This document shows positions 1 to 8,218 of a stretch of DNA of 64,000 nucleotides, piece after piece. The translations under genes were made by a program, and so were the position numbers. The stretch is from NCBI RefSeq assembly GCF_039830145.1, contig NZ_CP156082.1, positions 2,064,001 through 2,128,000 on the forward strand, written 5' to 3'. Position 1 is the first letter of the stretch. Each line of letters starts with the position of its first letter. The DNA comes from Croceibacterium sp. TMG7-5b_MA50 (GTDB taxonomy: Bacteria; Pseudomonadota; Alphaproteobacteria; Sphingomonadales; Sphingomonadaceae). Under the pieces are notes generated by a model. It was given only the letters and a program-made list of their open reading frames with translations, was not told where the DNA came from and made no database searches.

Positions 1-437
1 CACGCGGCGCGATGCACGATCACCTGCCAATCACCCGCAGCAGCGGCTTCTACACCTGCGCCAGCGGCGGGCTGGGCCACGGGCTACCCGCCGCGATCGG
101 TGTCGCGCTGGCGCAGTCCGCCCGCGTGATAGCATTGCTGGGCGACGGGTCCGCCATGTACGCCATCCAAGGCCTCTATGCCGCGCGTAACGAGCGCGCT
201 GCCGTATCCTTCGTCATCCTCAACAATGGCGGATACGCCGCGCTGACCGGCTTCGCCGGGGAATTCGGCCTTAACCACGTGCCAGGCTGCGACCTCAGCG
301 GCATCGACTTCGTGCAACTGGCGCAGGCGCAAGGTGTGCCCGGACGCCGGGTGGAGCGGGTGGACCAGCTCGACGAAGCGCTCGACTGGAGCTTCGCCGA
401 GACCGGGCCGACCCTGCTCGACCTCAGACTGGCCTAG
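1..437 (+). CDS. mdlC: Benzoylformate decarboxylase-like TPP enzyme, C-terminal part (5' end outside window)
   Basis: The reading frame is open from the left edge, so only the last ~145 residues are present. It is the TPP-binding domain of a thiamine-diphosphate decarboxylase: GDGS is followed about 27 residues later by LNN, the classic GDG-(~27)-NN cofactor and Mg2+ motif. The block CASGGLGHGLPAAIGVAL and the NNGGYAAL...VPGCDLSGIDF region match benzoylformate decarboxylase closely. That family decarboxylates aryl-glyoxylates to aryl-aldehydes in the cytoplasm. The stop overlaps the convergent sodC stop. The substrate is inferred; a related 2-keto-acid decarboxylase is possible. Confidence 0.8.
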   Translation, partial: RGAMHDHLPITRSSGFYTCASGGLGHGLPAAIGVALAQSARVIALLGDGSAMYAIQGLYAARNERAAVSFVILNNGGYAALTGFAGEFGLNHVPGCDLSGIDFVQLAQAQGVPGRRVERVDQLDEALDWSFAETGPTLLDLRLA

Positions 438-985
438 CCGGCGGTAAACACGCCGCAGGCGATCCGCCCGCCGCTTTCGCCCGACGGGTCGGTCTGCTGG
501 TCGTCGGCATCGGCATGCACCACGAAGGCCGATCCGTCGGCATCCATCAGCCCGGCAAAGGTGGCGCCGCCTTCCAGCGTGTATTCTAGCGTGCCGGTGC
601 CCTGCGGCGTGACCGTCAGGTTCGGCATGTCGCCTGCGTGCTGGCCGGCCGCCCCTTCCAGCCCGTGCGTCTGGCTGGTCGGGTTCCAGTGCGCGCCGGC
701 GGTGGTGAAGTCGGGCGCGTCGCAGCGGCCGACCATGTGGACGTGCACACCATGTTCGCCCGCGGGCATGTTCTGCACCGCGACCACCAGCATCAGCGCA
801 TCACCGGACACGGTGGCGGTGGCTGTACCGGCAGGCTGCCCGTCGGACGTTTCCAGCGCGGCGACGGCCTGTTCGCCGGCAACACCGGTCTCGGTCTCCT
901 CCGGCGCGGCGGGCTGTTCGGGCGATTCGCTGCATGCGGCAAGCATCAGCGGGGCGGCGACGATGGCGGGAAGGAGGCGGAGCAT
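434..985 (-). CDS. sodC: Cu/Zn superoxide dismutase, lipoprotein
   Basis: 183 residues. Residues 1-18 form a lipoprotein signal ending in LAAC (Cys18), followed by a Pro/Glu-rich linker, so the enzyme is probably membrane-anchored in the periplasm. All Cu/Zn-SOD hallmarks are visible: GVHVHMVGRCD (two Cu ligands and a disulfide Cys), GAHWNP, HG...GQHAGDMPN (bridging and Zn ligands including Asp), VVHADADD (last Cu His) and GGRIACGV with the electrostatic-guidance Arg and second disulfide Cys. It should dismutate superoxide to hydrogen peroxide and oxygen. GAGGAA lies 9 bases before the ATG. It is convergent with the upstream TPP enzyme, overlapping it by 4 bases. Confidence 0.93.
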   Translation of the reverse strand: MLRLLPAIVAAPLMLAACSESPEQPAAPEETETGVAGEQAVAALETSDGQPAGTATATVSGDALMLVVAVQNMPAGEHGVHVHMVGRCDAPDFTTAGAHWNPTSQTHGLEGAAGQHAGDMPNLTVTPQGTGTLEYTLEGGATFAGLMDADGSAFVVHADADDQQTDPSGESGGRIACGVFTAG

Positions 986-1119
986 GTGATCGGTTCCTCT
1001 GCTGCTTTACCTGCAACAGGCACGGACGCAGCATTCGGTTCCGCGCCGCCTCCTCCCCAACCGTGCGGTTGCGACCTTCACCAGCCGCCCCACATGGCAC
1101 CGCAAAGGAGAGCTTCGGC

Positions 1120-2571
1120 ATGCAGGACAGACTGACGGATCGCGGATTGTGGCGGACCCGCGCGCTGGTGGGCGGCGAATGGATTGGCGCGGATGGCGGC
1201 ACCACGATCGCGGTGGAGGACCCGGCCACCGGCGACACGATCGGGGAAGTGCCCGATTGCGGCGCGGCGGAGACGGAGCGGGCCATCGCCGCGGCGGAGC
1301 AGGCGCTGCCCGCCTGGCGCGCCCGCCCGGCGCCCGAACGTTGCGCCATCCTGCGGCGCTGGAACGACCTGATCCTGGCCGCGACCGAGGACCTCGCCCG
1401 CATCCTGACCGCGGAACAGGGCAAGCCGCTGGCGGAGGCGCAGGCGGAAATCGAATATGCCGCCAGCTTCGTTGCCTGGTTCGCCGACGAAGGACAGCGC
1501 AGCCACGGGCAGGAGGTACCCGCACCCACCGCCGACCGGCGCATCATGGTCCGCAAGGAGCCGGTCGGCGTATGCGCCGCGATCACGCCGTGGAACTTCC
1601 CAGCGGCCATGATCACGCGCAAGCTGGCCCCGGCGCTGGCGGCAGGTTGCACCATCGTGCTGAAGCCCGCGCAACAGACGCCGTTCACCGCGCTGGCCCT
1701 GGGCGAGCTGGCGATCCGCGCGGGGGTGCCCGCAGGCGTGCTGGGCATCGTCACCGGCGATGCGGCGGCGGTCGGCGGTGCGATGACGGCGAGCCCGGTG
1801 GTGCGGCTGCTGTCGTTCACCGGATCCACCGGGGTGGGCGCGAAGCTGATGGAACAATCCGCGCCCACCATCAAGAAGCTGGCCCTGGAACTGGGCGGCA
1901 ATGCGCCGCTGCTGGTGTTCGACGATGCCGACCTCGACAATGCGGTGGAGGCGGCGGTGGCGGCCAAGTTCCGCAATGCCGGGCAGAGCTGCGTCGCGGT
2001 GAACCGCATCCTGGTGCAGGCGGGCATCCACGATGCCTTCGTGGACCGGCTGGCCGCGCGGGTGCGTGCGCTGCGGGTCGGGCCGGGCGTTGAGGACGGC
2101 GTGGAGATCGGGCCGCTGATCGACGACAAGGCGCGCGCCAAGGTGGCGGACATGGTGGCCGACGCACAGGACAAGGGCGCGACGCTGGTGGCGCAGGCGC
2201 CCGCCGCCGGCCGCTTCACCGCGCCCATGCTGCTGACCGGCATGACGCCAGAAATGCGCGCGGCGCAGGAAGAGATCTTCGGCCCGGTCGCCGCGATCTA
2301 CCGCTTTGAGACAGAAGCGGACGGCCTGGCGCTCGCCAATGCCACGCCCTACGGCCTCGCCGCCTATTACTGCACCACCGACCTCCATCGCGCATGGCGC
2401 GTGGGGGAGGCGCTGGAGGCGGGCATGGTCGGCCTGAACACGGGTGCGATCAGCCTGGCGATGGCGCCGTTCGGCGGGATCAAGCAATCGGGCCTTGGCC
2501 GGGAAGGCGGGGCCGAGGGGCTGGAGGAATATCTGGAGACCAAGGCGCTCCACTGGACCGGGCTCGGCTAG
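1120..2571 (+). CDS. NAD(P)-dependent aldehyde dehydrogenase, GabD (succinate-semialdehyde dehydrogenase) type
   Basis: 483 residues, the usual length for GabD. An upstream in-frame start at 934 is rejected because it would run through the sodC promoter region; the ATG at 1120 has AAAGGAG 9 bases upstream. Visible motifs are TPWNFPAAM, the cofactor-binding FTGSTGVG, the catalytic general base in LELGG (Glu257) and the nucleophile in GQSC (Cys291). It oxidises an aldehyde to the acid in the cytoplasm. Sequence type is closest to succinate-semialdehyde dehydrogenase, but its position beside a benzoylformate decarboxylase-like gene and an aromatic-acid carrier makes an aromatic aldehyde a fair alternative. 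First gene of a same-strand run reaching fdhD. Confidence 0.88.
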   Translation: MQDRLTDRGLWRTRALVGGEWIGADGGTTIAVEDPATGDTIGEVPDCGAAETERAIAAAEQALPAWRARPAPERCAILRRWNDLILAATEDLARILTAEQGKPLAEAQAEIEYAASFVAWFADEGQRSHGQEVPAPTADRRIMVRKEPVGVCAAITPWNFPAAMITRKLAPALAAGCTIVLKPAQQTPFTALALGELAIRAGVPAGVLGIVTGDAAAVGGAMTASPVVRLLSFTGSTGVGAKLMEQSAPTIKKLALELGGNAPLLVFDDADLDNAVEAAVAAKFRNAGQSCVAVNRILVQAGIHDAFVDRLAARVRALRVGPGVEDGVEIGPLIDDKARAKVADMVADAQDKGATLVAQAPAAGRFTAPMLLTGMTPEMRAAQEEIFGPVAAIYRFETEADGLALANATPYGLAAYYCTTDLHRAWRVGEALEAGMVGLNTGAISLAMAPFGGIKQSGLGREGGAEGLEEYLETKALHWTGLG

Positions 2572-2614
2572 GCTCGCTATAGCCGGCCGGGCGATGGGAA
2601 GGACCGGCAGGCAC

Positions 2615-3967
2615 ATGGTAGCAGCAACAGGCGTGGCGCCGACCGATCCGCGCACGGTCATCGACGGCAATCCCATGACCACGCGCCAGTGGATCGTGGT
2701 CGCGCTGATGACGCTGCTGAACGCGCTCGACGGTTTCGACGTGCTCGCCAGCGCCTTTGCTGGGCCGGGCATCCGGCAGGAATGGGGCCTGCCGCCCGAC
2801 GCGCTGGGTGTGGTGCTGTCCGCCGAACTGGTCGGCATGGGTCTGGGATCGCTGTTTCTGGGCGGGCTGGCGGACCAGCTGGGCCGGCGCACGATGCTGC
2901 TGTCATGCCTGCTGGTGATGACCGCCGGGATGTTCATGGCCGCCTTTGTCGGCAGCGTGCCCGAACTGATCGCCTGGCGGCTGCTGACCGGGCTGGGCAT
3001 CGGGGGCATGCTGGCGGCGACCAACGCGGTCACCGCCGAATGCACCAGCCGGGCGGCGCGGGCGCAGGCGCTGGCGATCTATGTCATCGGCTACCCGCTG
3101 GGCGCGGTGATCGGCGGCTTCGCGGCACAGGGCTGGCTGCTGGTGGAATATGACTGGCGCGCGGTGTTCCTGTTCGGCGGCGCGGCGACCGCGGCGATGA
3201 TCCCGTTGACCGTGCTGCTGGTGCCCGAGACGCCGGCCTTCTTCGCCGCCAAGCGCCCGCCTGATGCCCTTGCCCGCATCAACCGGTCGCTCCGCAGCCT
3301 GCGCCAGCCGCCCATCGCGGACCTGCCCCCGCCGCCCCCCGCCCACGCCCGGCCGCGCGCCAGCGACGTACTGGCGAAGCCAGCGCTGCGCCGGGTCACC
3401 GTGCTGCTCTCGCTCGGCTATATGTGCCACACGCTGACCTTCTACTTCATCCTGAAATGGGCGGTGACGATCGTCGCCGATGCGGGCTTCAGCCAGCCGG
3501 AGGCCGCCAGCGTGCTGACCTGGGCCAATATCGGCGGGGCGATCGGCGGGACGCTGTTCGGCCTGTTCCTGCGGCGGTTCGACATCAAGGGGCCGACGAT
3601 CGCCGCATCGCTGCTGGGCGCCGCGGCGGTGGTCGGCTTCGGCACGGGGGCGGACAGCCTGTGGGGCTGGCGCGCGCTGACCTTCGCGTCGATGTTCTTC
3701 CTCAACGCCGCCATCGTGGGCTATTACGCCGCCTTCGCCCGCGGCTTCCCCGCCTATGCCCGCGGCACCGGCAGCGGCATCGCACTGGGCGTCGGCCGCG
3801 CCGGCGCCGCCGCTTCCCCGATCGTCGCCGGCCTGCTGTTCACCGCGCTGGGCGACGCCGAGCTGCCGGTGGTGGCCGCGATCATGGCAGTCGGTGCGGT
3901 ATGCGGCGCGGCGCTGCTGTGGCTGCTGCCCCTGACCGACCCCGAACAGGACGAAGCCATCCCATGA
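2615..3967 (+). CDS. MFS transporter, aromatic acid:H+ symporter type
   Basis: 450 residues with about 12 hydrophobic segments. LDGFD in the first helix and GGLADQLGRR in the loop between helices 2 and 3 are signatures of the AAHS (PcaK/BenK/MhpT) branch of the major facilitator superfamily, which imports benzoate-like acids with protons. Start chosen at ATG 2615; an in-frame ATG at 2594 is an alternative and neither has a strong ribosome site. The stop overlaps the next gene as ATGA, so translation is likely coupled to S-formylglutathione hydrolase. The exact substrate cannot be read from sequence. Confidence 0.85.
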   Translation: MVAATGVAPTDPRTVIDGNPMTTRQWIVVALMTLLNALDGFDVLASAFAGPGIRQEWGLPPDALGVVLSAELVGMGLGSLFLGGLADQLGRRTMLLSCLLVMTAGMFMAAFVGSVPELIAWRLLTGLGIGGMLAATNAVTAECTSRAARAQALAIYVIGYPLGAVIGGFAAQGWLLVEYDWRAVFLFGGAATAAMIPLTVLLVPETPAFFAAKRPPDALARINRSLRSLRQPPIADLPPPPPAHARPRASDVLAKPALRRVTVLLSLGYMCHTLTFYFILKWAVTIVADAGFSQPEAASVLTWANIGGAIGGTLFGLFLRRFDIKGPTIAASLLGAAAVVGFGTGADSLWGWRALTFASMFFLNAAIVGYYAAFARGFPAYARGTGSGIALGVGRAGAAASPIVAGLLFTALGDAELPVVAAIMAVGAVCGAALLWLLPLTDPEQDEAIP

Positions 3968-4803
3968 CGATCGAGACAATCAGCACCGCGCGTAGCCATG
4001 GCGGCGTGCAGGGCGTATATGGCCACACCAGCAGCGCGACCGGCACGCCGATGACCTTCGCCGTCTACGTCCCGCCGCATGAACCCGGCGCCAAACTGCC
4101 GGTGCTGTTCTATCTGTCGGGCCTCACCTGCACGCATGCCAATGTGATGGACAAGGGCGAGTACCGCGCCGCCTGCGCCGCGCACGGCATCATCCTGGTC
4201 GCGCCCGATACCTCGCCCCGCGGCGACGGGGTGGCCGACGATCCGGCGTGGGACATGGGCCAAGGCGCCGGCTTCTACGTCGATGCGACACAGGCGCCAT
4301 GGGCGCCGCATTTCTGCATGAAGACCTATGTGGACGAGGAACTGCCCGCGCTGGTCGCCACGCATTTCCCGGCGGACATGGCGCGGCAGGGCATCTTCGG
4401 CCATTCGATGGGCGGGCACGGCGCGCTGACGGTGGCGCTGCGCAATCCCGGCCGGTTCCGATCGACCAGCGCCTTCGCCCCGATCTCCAGCCCGCTCGAT
4501 TGCCCGTGGGGCGACAAGGCGCTGACCGGCTATCTGGGGCCAGATCGCGCCGCCTGGCGCCCCTACGATGCCTGCGCGCTAATTGACGATGGCGCCCGCC
4601 TGCCCGAACTGCTGGTGGACCAGGGCACGGCCGACAATTTCCTGGATGAACAGCTGAAGCCTCATTTGCTGCAGGCCGCGTGCGAGCGGGCGGGCATTCC
4701 GGCAACGATCCGGCTGCAGCCGGGTTATGATCATTCCTACTTCTTCATCTCCAGCTTCATGGCCGATCATGTCGCCTGGCACGCGGAAAGGCTGAACGCA
4801 TGA
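3964..4803 (+). CDS. fghA: S-formylglutathione hydrolase
   Basis: 279 residues, full length for the FghA/esterase D family. The alpha/beta-hydrolase nucleophile is Ser148 in GHSMGGHG, with the Asp in LLVDQGTADNFL and the His in GYDHSYFF. LSGLTCTHAN and SAFAPISSP are further family blocks. It hydrolyses S-formylglutathione to formate and glutathione, the second step of glutathione-dependent formaldehyde detoxification. It overlaps both the MFS gene before it and mobA after it (ATGA each). The formaldehyde dehydrogenase that would supply its substrate is not in this window. Confidence 0.95.
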   Translation: MTIETISTARSHGGVQGVYGHTSSATGTPMTFAVYVPPHEPGAKLPVLFYLSGLTCTHANVMDKGEYRAACAAHGIILVAPDTSPRGDGVADDPAWDMGQGAGFYVDATQAPWAPHFCMKTYVDEELPALVATHFPADMARQGIFGHSMGGHGALTVALRNPGRFRSTSAFAPISSPLDCPWGDKALTGYLGPDRAAWRPYDACALIDDGARLPELLVDQGTADNFLDEQLKPHLLQAACERAGIPATIRLQPGYDHSYFFISSFMADHVAWHAERLNA

Positions 4804-5342
4804 TGCCCCCCATGACTCTCGGCGTGGTCCTGGCCGGTGGGCTGTCCACCCGCTTCGGCAGCGACAAGGCGCTGGCCGAGTATCAGGGCCACACGCTGCT
4901 CGCCCATGCGGTCGACCTGCTGAGCGGCTGGTGCGAGCATGTGATCGTCGCCGGGCGGGCGGAGGCGCCCGCCCCGACCGTGCCCGACCATCCGCGATCC
5001 GGCATGGGCCCGCTCGGCGGCCTCCTCGCGGGCCTGCGCCATGCGCAGGACGAGGGCTATGCCGGCGTGCTGACGATCGGCGTCGATACGCTGGACCTGC
5101 CGGCCGACCTGCCGGCGCTGCTGGGGCCGGCCCCCGCCTACCTCGCGACGCAGCCGGTCGTCGGCCATTGGCGCCCCGCCGATGCGCTGCTGCTGGAGGA
5201 GCTGCTGGCCGGCGATGGCAGCCATGCGATGATGGCCTTCGTCGAGGCATGCGGTGCGCGCCCCGTGACGCTGCCGGCCTCCCCCGCCAACATCAACACG
5301 CCCGCCGACCTCGCCCAGCTGGAGCAGCGGGGTGGCGGTTGA
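4800..5342 (+). CDS. mobA: Molybdenum cofactor guanylyltransferase
   Basis: 180 residues, slightly short for MobA. The nucleotide-binding signature LAGGLSTRFGSDKAL begins at about residue 11, followed by GPLGGLLAGL and a Mg2+-binding TIGVDT (aligned with the usual D-x-P region), and the C-terminal NINTPADL typical of the family. It transfers GMP from GTP to molybdopterin to make the bis-MGD cofactor used by formate dehydrogenases. ATGA overlap with fghA and a 10-base overlap with fdhD argue for one transcript devoted to making active formate dehydrogenase. Confidence 0.92.
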   Translation: MMPPMTLGVVLAGGLSTRFGSDKALAEYQGHTLLAHAVDLLSGWCEHVIVAGRAEAPAPTVPDHPRSGMGPLGGLLAGLRHAQDEGYAGVLTIGVDTLDLPADLPALLGPAPAYLATQPVVGHWRPADALLLEELLAGDGSHAMMAFVEACGARPVTLPASPANINTPADLAQLEQRGGG

Positions 5343-6108
5343 ACACCGCGCCGACGGCACCACCCGCGCAATAGACCGGGCCTTCGTGCCGGAGGCGCCG
5401 GTCGCGCTGGAATTCAACGGCCTGTCCTACGCCGTGATGATGGCGACGCCGGCCGACCTTACCGACTTCGCGCTCGGCTTCGCGTTGACGGAGGGGTTGG
5501 CCGGCGATCCGCGGGACGTGACCGACCTTGCCGTGGCGGAGGTGCCCGCCGGCTGGATCGTGCGGGCGCAGCTGGCCGGCCTCGGCATCGCGCAACTGAC
5601 CGACCGGGTGCGCGCGCGGGTGGCCGAAAGTTCGTGCGGCCTGTGCGGGATCGAGAACCTGGAGGCGGTCGCCCGCCCCCTGCCGCCGGTCGCCGCGCAC
5701 AACGCCATCCCGCCCACCGCCATCTTCGCCGCGCTGGCGGCGCTGCGCGATCACCAGCCGCTGACCCGCGCCACCGGCGCCGCCCATGCCGCCGCCTTGT
5801 GCGAGGCGGACGGCACGATCATCGCCGTGCGGGAAGATGTCGGCCGGCACAATGCGCTCGACAAGCTGGTCGGCGCGCTCGCCGCCACCGGGCAGTCGGC
5901 CGCATCGGGGTTCGTGCTGTCCACCGCGCGCTGTTCGTACGAGATCGTGGAGAAGGCGGTGCGCGCGGGTGCGACGACGCTGGTCACCATCTCCCTGCCC
6001 ACCAGCCTGGCGGAGGCGCGCGCCCGTGCTGCCGGCCTCACCCTGTGGAGCCTGGCGCGTCCCGACAGCGTGTTGGAAGTGGTGAAGGGGTCAGCGCGCG
6101 CGGGCTAG
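5332..6108 (+). CDS. fdhD: Formate dehydrogenase accessory sulfurtransferase FdhD
   Basis: 258 residues from a GTG start inside the end of mobA; the in-frame protein MAVEHRADG follows directly and no ATG lies nearby upstream. The paired cysteines in SSCGLCG carry persulfide sulfur from a cysteine desulfurase to the molybdenum cofactor. REDVGRHNALDKLVG and the STARCSYEIVEKA region are the family core. It is required for active Mo/W formate dehydrogenase in the cytoplasm. No formate dehydrogenase structural gene lies in the window, so its partner is elsewhere. The stop overlaps the convergent gene by 18 bases. Confidence 0.94.
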   Translation: MAVEHRADGTTRAIDRAFVPEAPVALEFNGLSYAVMMATPADLTDFALGFALTEGLAGDPRDVTDLAVAEVPAGWIVRAQLAGLGIAQLTDRVRARVAESSCGLCGIENLEAVARPLPPVAAHNAIPPTAIFAALAALRDHQPLTRATGAAHAAALCEADGTIIAVREDVGRHNALDKLVGALAATGQSAASGFVLSTARCSYEIVEKAVRAGATTLVTISLPTSLAEARARAAGLTLWSLARPDSVLEVVKGSARAG

Positions 6109-7119
6109 TCGCCGGCCGGCATGCTCCGCCACCTTGCTGCGCACGTCGCGCAGCCACTTGGATGGCGAACGGCGCGGGATGCCGAAGATGCGGCCCATCT
6201 CCTCCCGACTGACGGCGAGTTCCGCCGGAGCCTTCTTCTCCAGCCCGTGCGCCACCAGCCGGGCGAACAGATCGGGGAAGCCGCTGCGCTTTTCCGCCGG
6301 CAGGTGCCAGATGGCCAGCCGCTCGTCCCCCGGCACCACGTCGTGATACTTGAAGGTCGTCCACATGCGCTTGATGAAGGCGTCACCGTTGCCCAGCGGA
6401 TAGCCGTCGATGATATAGAGCAGGCTCAGCAGATGCGCCTCCTCCTTGGGTGCGTCCGGTTCACCCGCCAGGATCGCCTGCCACAGCGGCGGCACCTGTT
6501 CGGCGATGCGCCGCATCGCGGGCAGCGTGGCGCAGAAGATCTCCCCGCCACAATAGACGATCGTGTCCTGCACCGGCCCGCCATGGCGCGCCATGAAGCG
6601 GGCCAGATCCTCCCGCATGACGCCGTTGATCGGCGTGCCGGCGGGGTAGGCGTCGAGATCGTGGACATAGCTGACCACGCCGTCTGCCAGCACCTGCCGT
6701 TCCAGCGGCTGGGCCGGGGAAGTCCACACGACGTCCGAATCCAGGATCACGGCGGATGGCCAGCGGCCGCTGTTCGCGCAGAAATCGATGATGTCGAAGA
6801 TGTAGAACTGGTTGCCCCAGCTATCCACGCGACCGAGCGGGATGCGGTAGGTGATAGGGACATGGATCACCTCCACCTCCCAACGGGCGAACAGGGCGGC
6901 GATGTCCACGCCGTCCACGCTGGGGAGGTCGGTGTTGGTGAAGAAGGCGTGCGGATTGTGCGGGTTGTGCGCCAGGCTGGTGGCGTAGAACGTGACCACG
7001 CACCGCCAGTAGATCGCCTTCGCCCCGGCATCGGCCGAATTGCCGCCGATCTGCGGGAACCACGTGCCTTCACCCTGCTGGTCTGCGACGAACCACGTCG
7101 CCACAAGCATGTCGTGCAT
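6091..7119 (-). CDS. Uncharacterised protein, glycosyltransferase-like (GT-A fold suspected)
   Basis: 342 residues, no signal peptide or membrane segment. I do not recognise a named family. The middle holds SAVILDSDVVW, which resembles the metal-binding DxD of GT-A nucleotide-sugar transferases, preceded by an aromatic block (DSWGNQFYIFDIIDF) and followed by TIVYCGGEIFCA. The end is basic. Several starts are close together: GTG 7122, ATG 7119 and ATG 7110. It lies 83 bases behind metW on the same strand and could be the last gene of the methionine operon, though nothing in it suggests methionine metabolism. Function is unknown; glycosyltransfer is inference. Confidence 0.7.
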   Translation of the reverse strand: MHDMLVATWFVADQQGEGTWFPQIGGNSADAGAKAIYWRCVVTFYATSLAHNPHNPHAFFTNTDLPSVDGVDIAALFARWEVEVIHVPITYRIPLGRVDSWGNQFYIFDIIDFCANSGRWPSAVILDSDVVWTSPAQPLERQVLADGVVSYVHDLDAYPAGTPINGVMREDLARFMARHGGPVQDTIVYCGGEIFCATLPAMRRIAEQVPPLWQAILAGEPDAPKEEAHLLSLLYIIDGYPLGNGDAFIKRMWTTFKYHDVVPGDERLAIWHLPAEKRSGFPDLFARLVAHGLEKKAPAELAVSREEMGRIFGIPRRSPSKWLRDVRSKVAEHAGRRLARAR

Positions 7120-7202
7120 CACGCCCCCATCAAAGCATCGGCCGATCCGCGACGTTGCCTACACCGCCGCCGCGTCTTCTGCCAGTCTTCGCAGCTGCAC
7201 AA

Positions 7203-7790
7203 TCAGCGCCGCAGCAGGTACACCGCGTATTCCGCCCGCCAGTTTGCGCCGCCTGGCCCGATCTCCCGATCATGCGCGAAGAACCAGCGGCGTTCCGTGG
7301 TGACGTTCAACTGCGCGAGCAATTCGTCGAAATCGCCGACGGTCAGGTGGTGGATGTTCTGCGTCTCGTACCAGGTGACCGGCAGGTGCCGCGTTACCGG
7401 CATCCGGCCCCGCCACAGCAGCGCCATGCGGTTGCGCCAGTGTGCGAAGTTGGGGAAGCTGACAAAGGCGTGATCGCCGATCCGCAGCAGCTGATCCAGC
7501 AACAGGTCCGGCCGGCGCGCAGTCTGCAGTGTCTGCGACAGGATGGCATAGTCGAACGCCCTGTCGGGGTAATCGGCGAGATCGCGGTCGGCGTTGCCCT
7601 GCACCGCGGACAGGCCGCGCGCGACGCAGCGTTCCACCGCGACGGGGTCAATCTCCAGCCCGCGGGCATCGACCTGCCGGCTCGCCTGCAGCTCCGCCAT
7701 CAACTCCCCCTCGCCGCAGCCGACATCCAGCACGCGGGTGCCGGGCGCGACATGGCGGGCGATCACGGCAAGGTCCGGACGCAGGCTCAT
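7203..7790 (-). CDS. metW: Methionine biosynthesis protein MetW
   Basis: 195 residues, the normal MetW length. It has a class I SAM-methyltransferase-like Rossmann core: VLDVGCGEGEL near residue 20 is motif I, and LSQTLQTARRPDLLLDQLLRIG and SFPNFAHWRNR are MetW hallmarks. MetW works with MetX in proteobacteria that make O-acyl-homoserine, and is needed for full acyltransferase activity. Its ATG overlaps the stop of the GNAT gene (ATGA), placing it third in metX-GNAT-metW. Confidence 0.93.
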   Translation of the reverse strand: MSLRPDLAVIARHVAPGTRVLDVGCGEGELMAELQASRQVDARGLEIDPVAVERCVARGLSAVQGNADRDLADYPDRAFDYAILSQTLQTARRPDLLLDQLLRIGDHAFVSFPNFAHWRNRMALLWRGRMPVTRHLPVTWYETQNIHHLTVGDFDELLAQLNVTTERRWFFAHDREIGPGGANWRAEYAVYLLRR

Positions 7791-8218
7791 GCGAAGGCTG
7801 CCGGATCGACGCGAACCATCAACCGCTCCGGATGGGGGTGCGCCGTCCAGCCATGCGCGGCGTAGAGCGCGTGGGCGTCGGCGGTGAACAGCACCCAGCG
7901 GCGCAGGCCCTGCAGGTCGGGATGGGCGTGCAGCCAGTCCAGCATGGCATGGCTTAGGCCGCGCCCACGATGCTCCTCCAGCACATAGACGTCCGCGAGA
8001 TAGGCCATGGTGGTGTAGTCGGTGACGACCCGCGCCATCGCCACCTGCGCATCACCGTTAAATACCGCCACGCACAGACTGTTGCGGATACCCTTCGCCA
8101 CGATGTCGAAGGCGATGCCGGGCGACCAGTAGCTGCGCGTCAAATAGGCGTGCGCCGCCACTGCATCGATCCGGGCCTGATCGCCGATGATCTCGTACCC
8201 GGCGGGAAGCTCGGTCAT
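7787..8218 (-). CDS. GNAT-family N-acetyltransferase inside the metX-metW operon
   Basis: 143 residues covering a single GNAT domain. The acetyl-CoA pyrophosphate-binding motif A is visible as [18 protein letters not shown], and the C-terminal [11 protein letters not shown] is the usual end of this fold. It transfers an acetyl group to an amine, but the substrate cannot be read. It overlaps metX and metW by ATGA on each side, so all three are probably translated together. Most metX-metW pairs are directly adjacent, so the insertion is worth attention. Confidence 0.85.
   Translation of the reverse strand: MTELPAGYEIIGDQARIDAVAAHAYLTRSYWSPGIAFDIVAKGIRNSLCVAVFNGDAQVAMARVVTDYTTMAYLADVYVLEEHRGRGLSHAMLDWLHAHPDLQGLRRWVLFTADAHALYAAHGWTAHPHPERLMVRVDPAAFA

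Noticed and set aside
1078..3045. 655-residue minus-strand frame opposite the aldehyde dehydrogenase
   Set aside because: No recognisable domain and Arg/His/Gly-rich; both plus-strand genes are clear.
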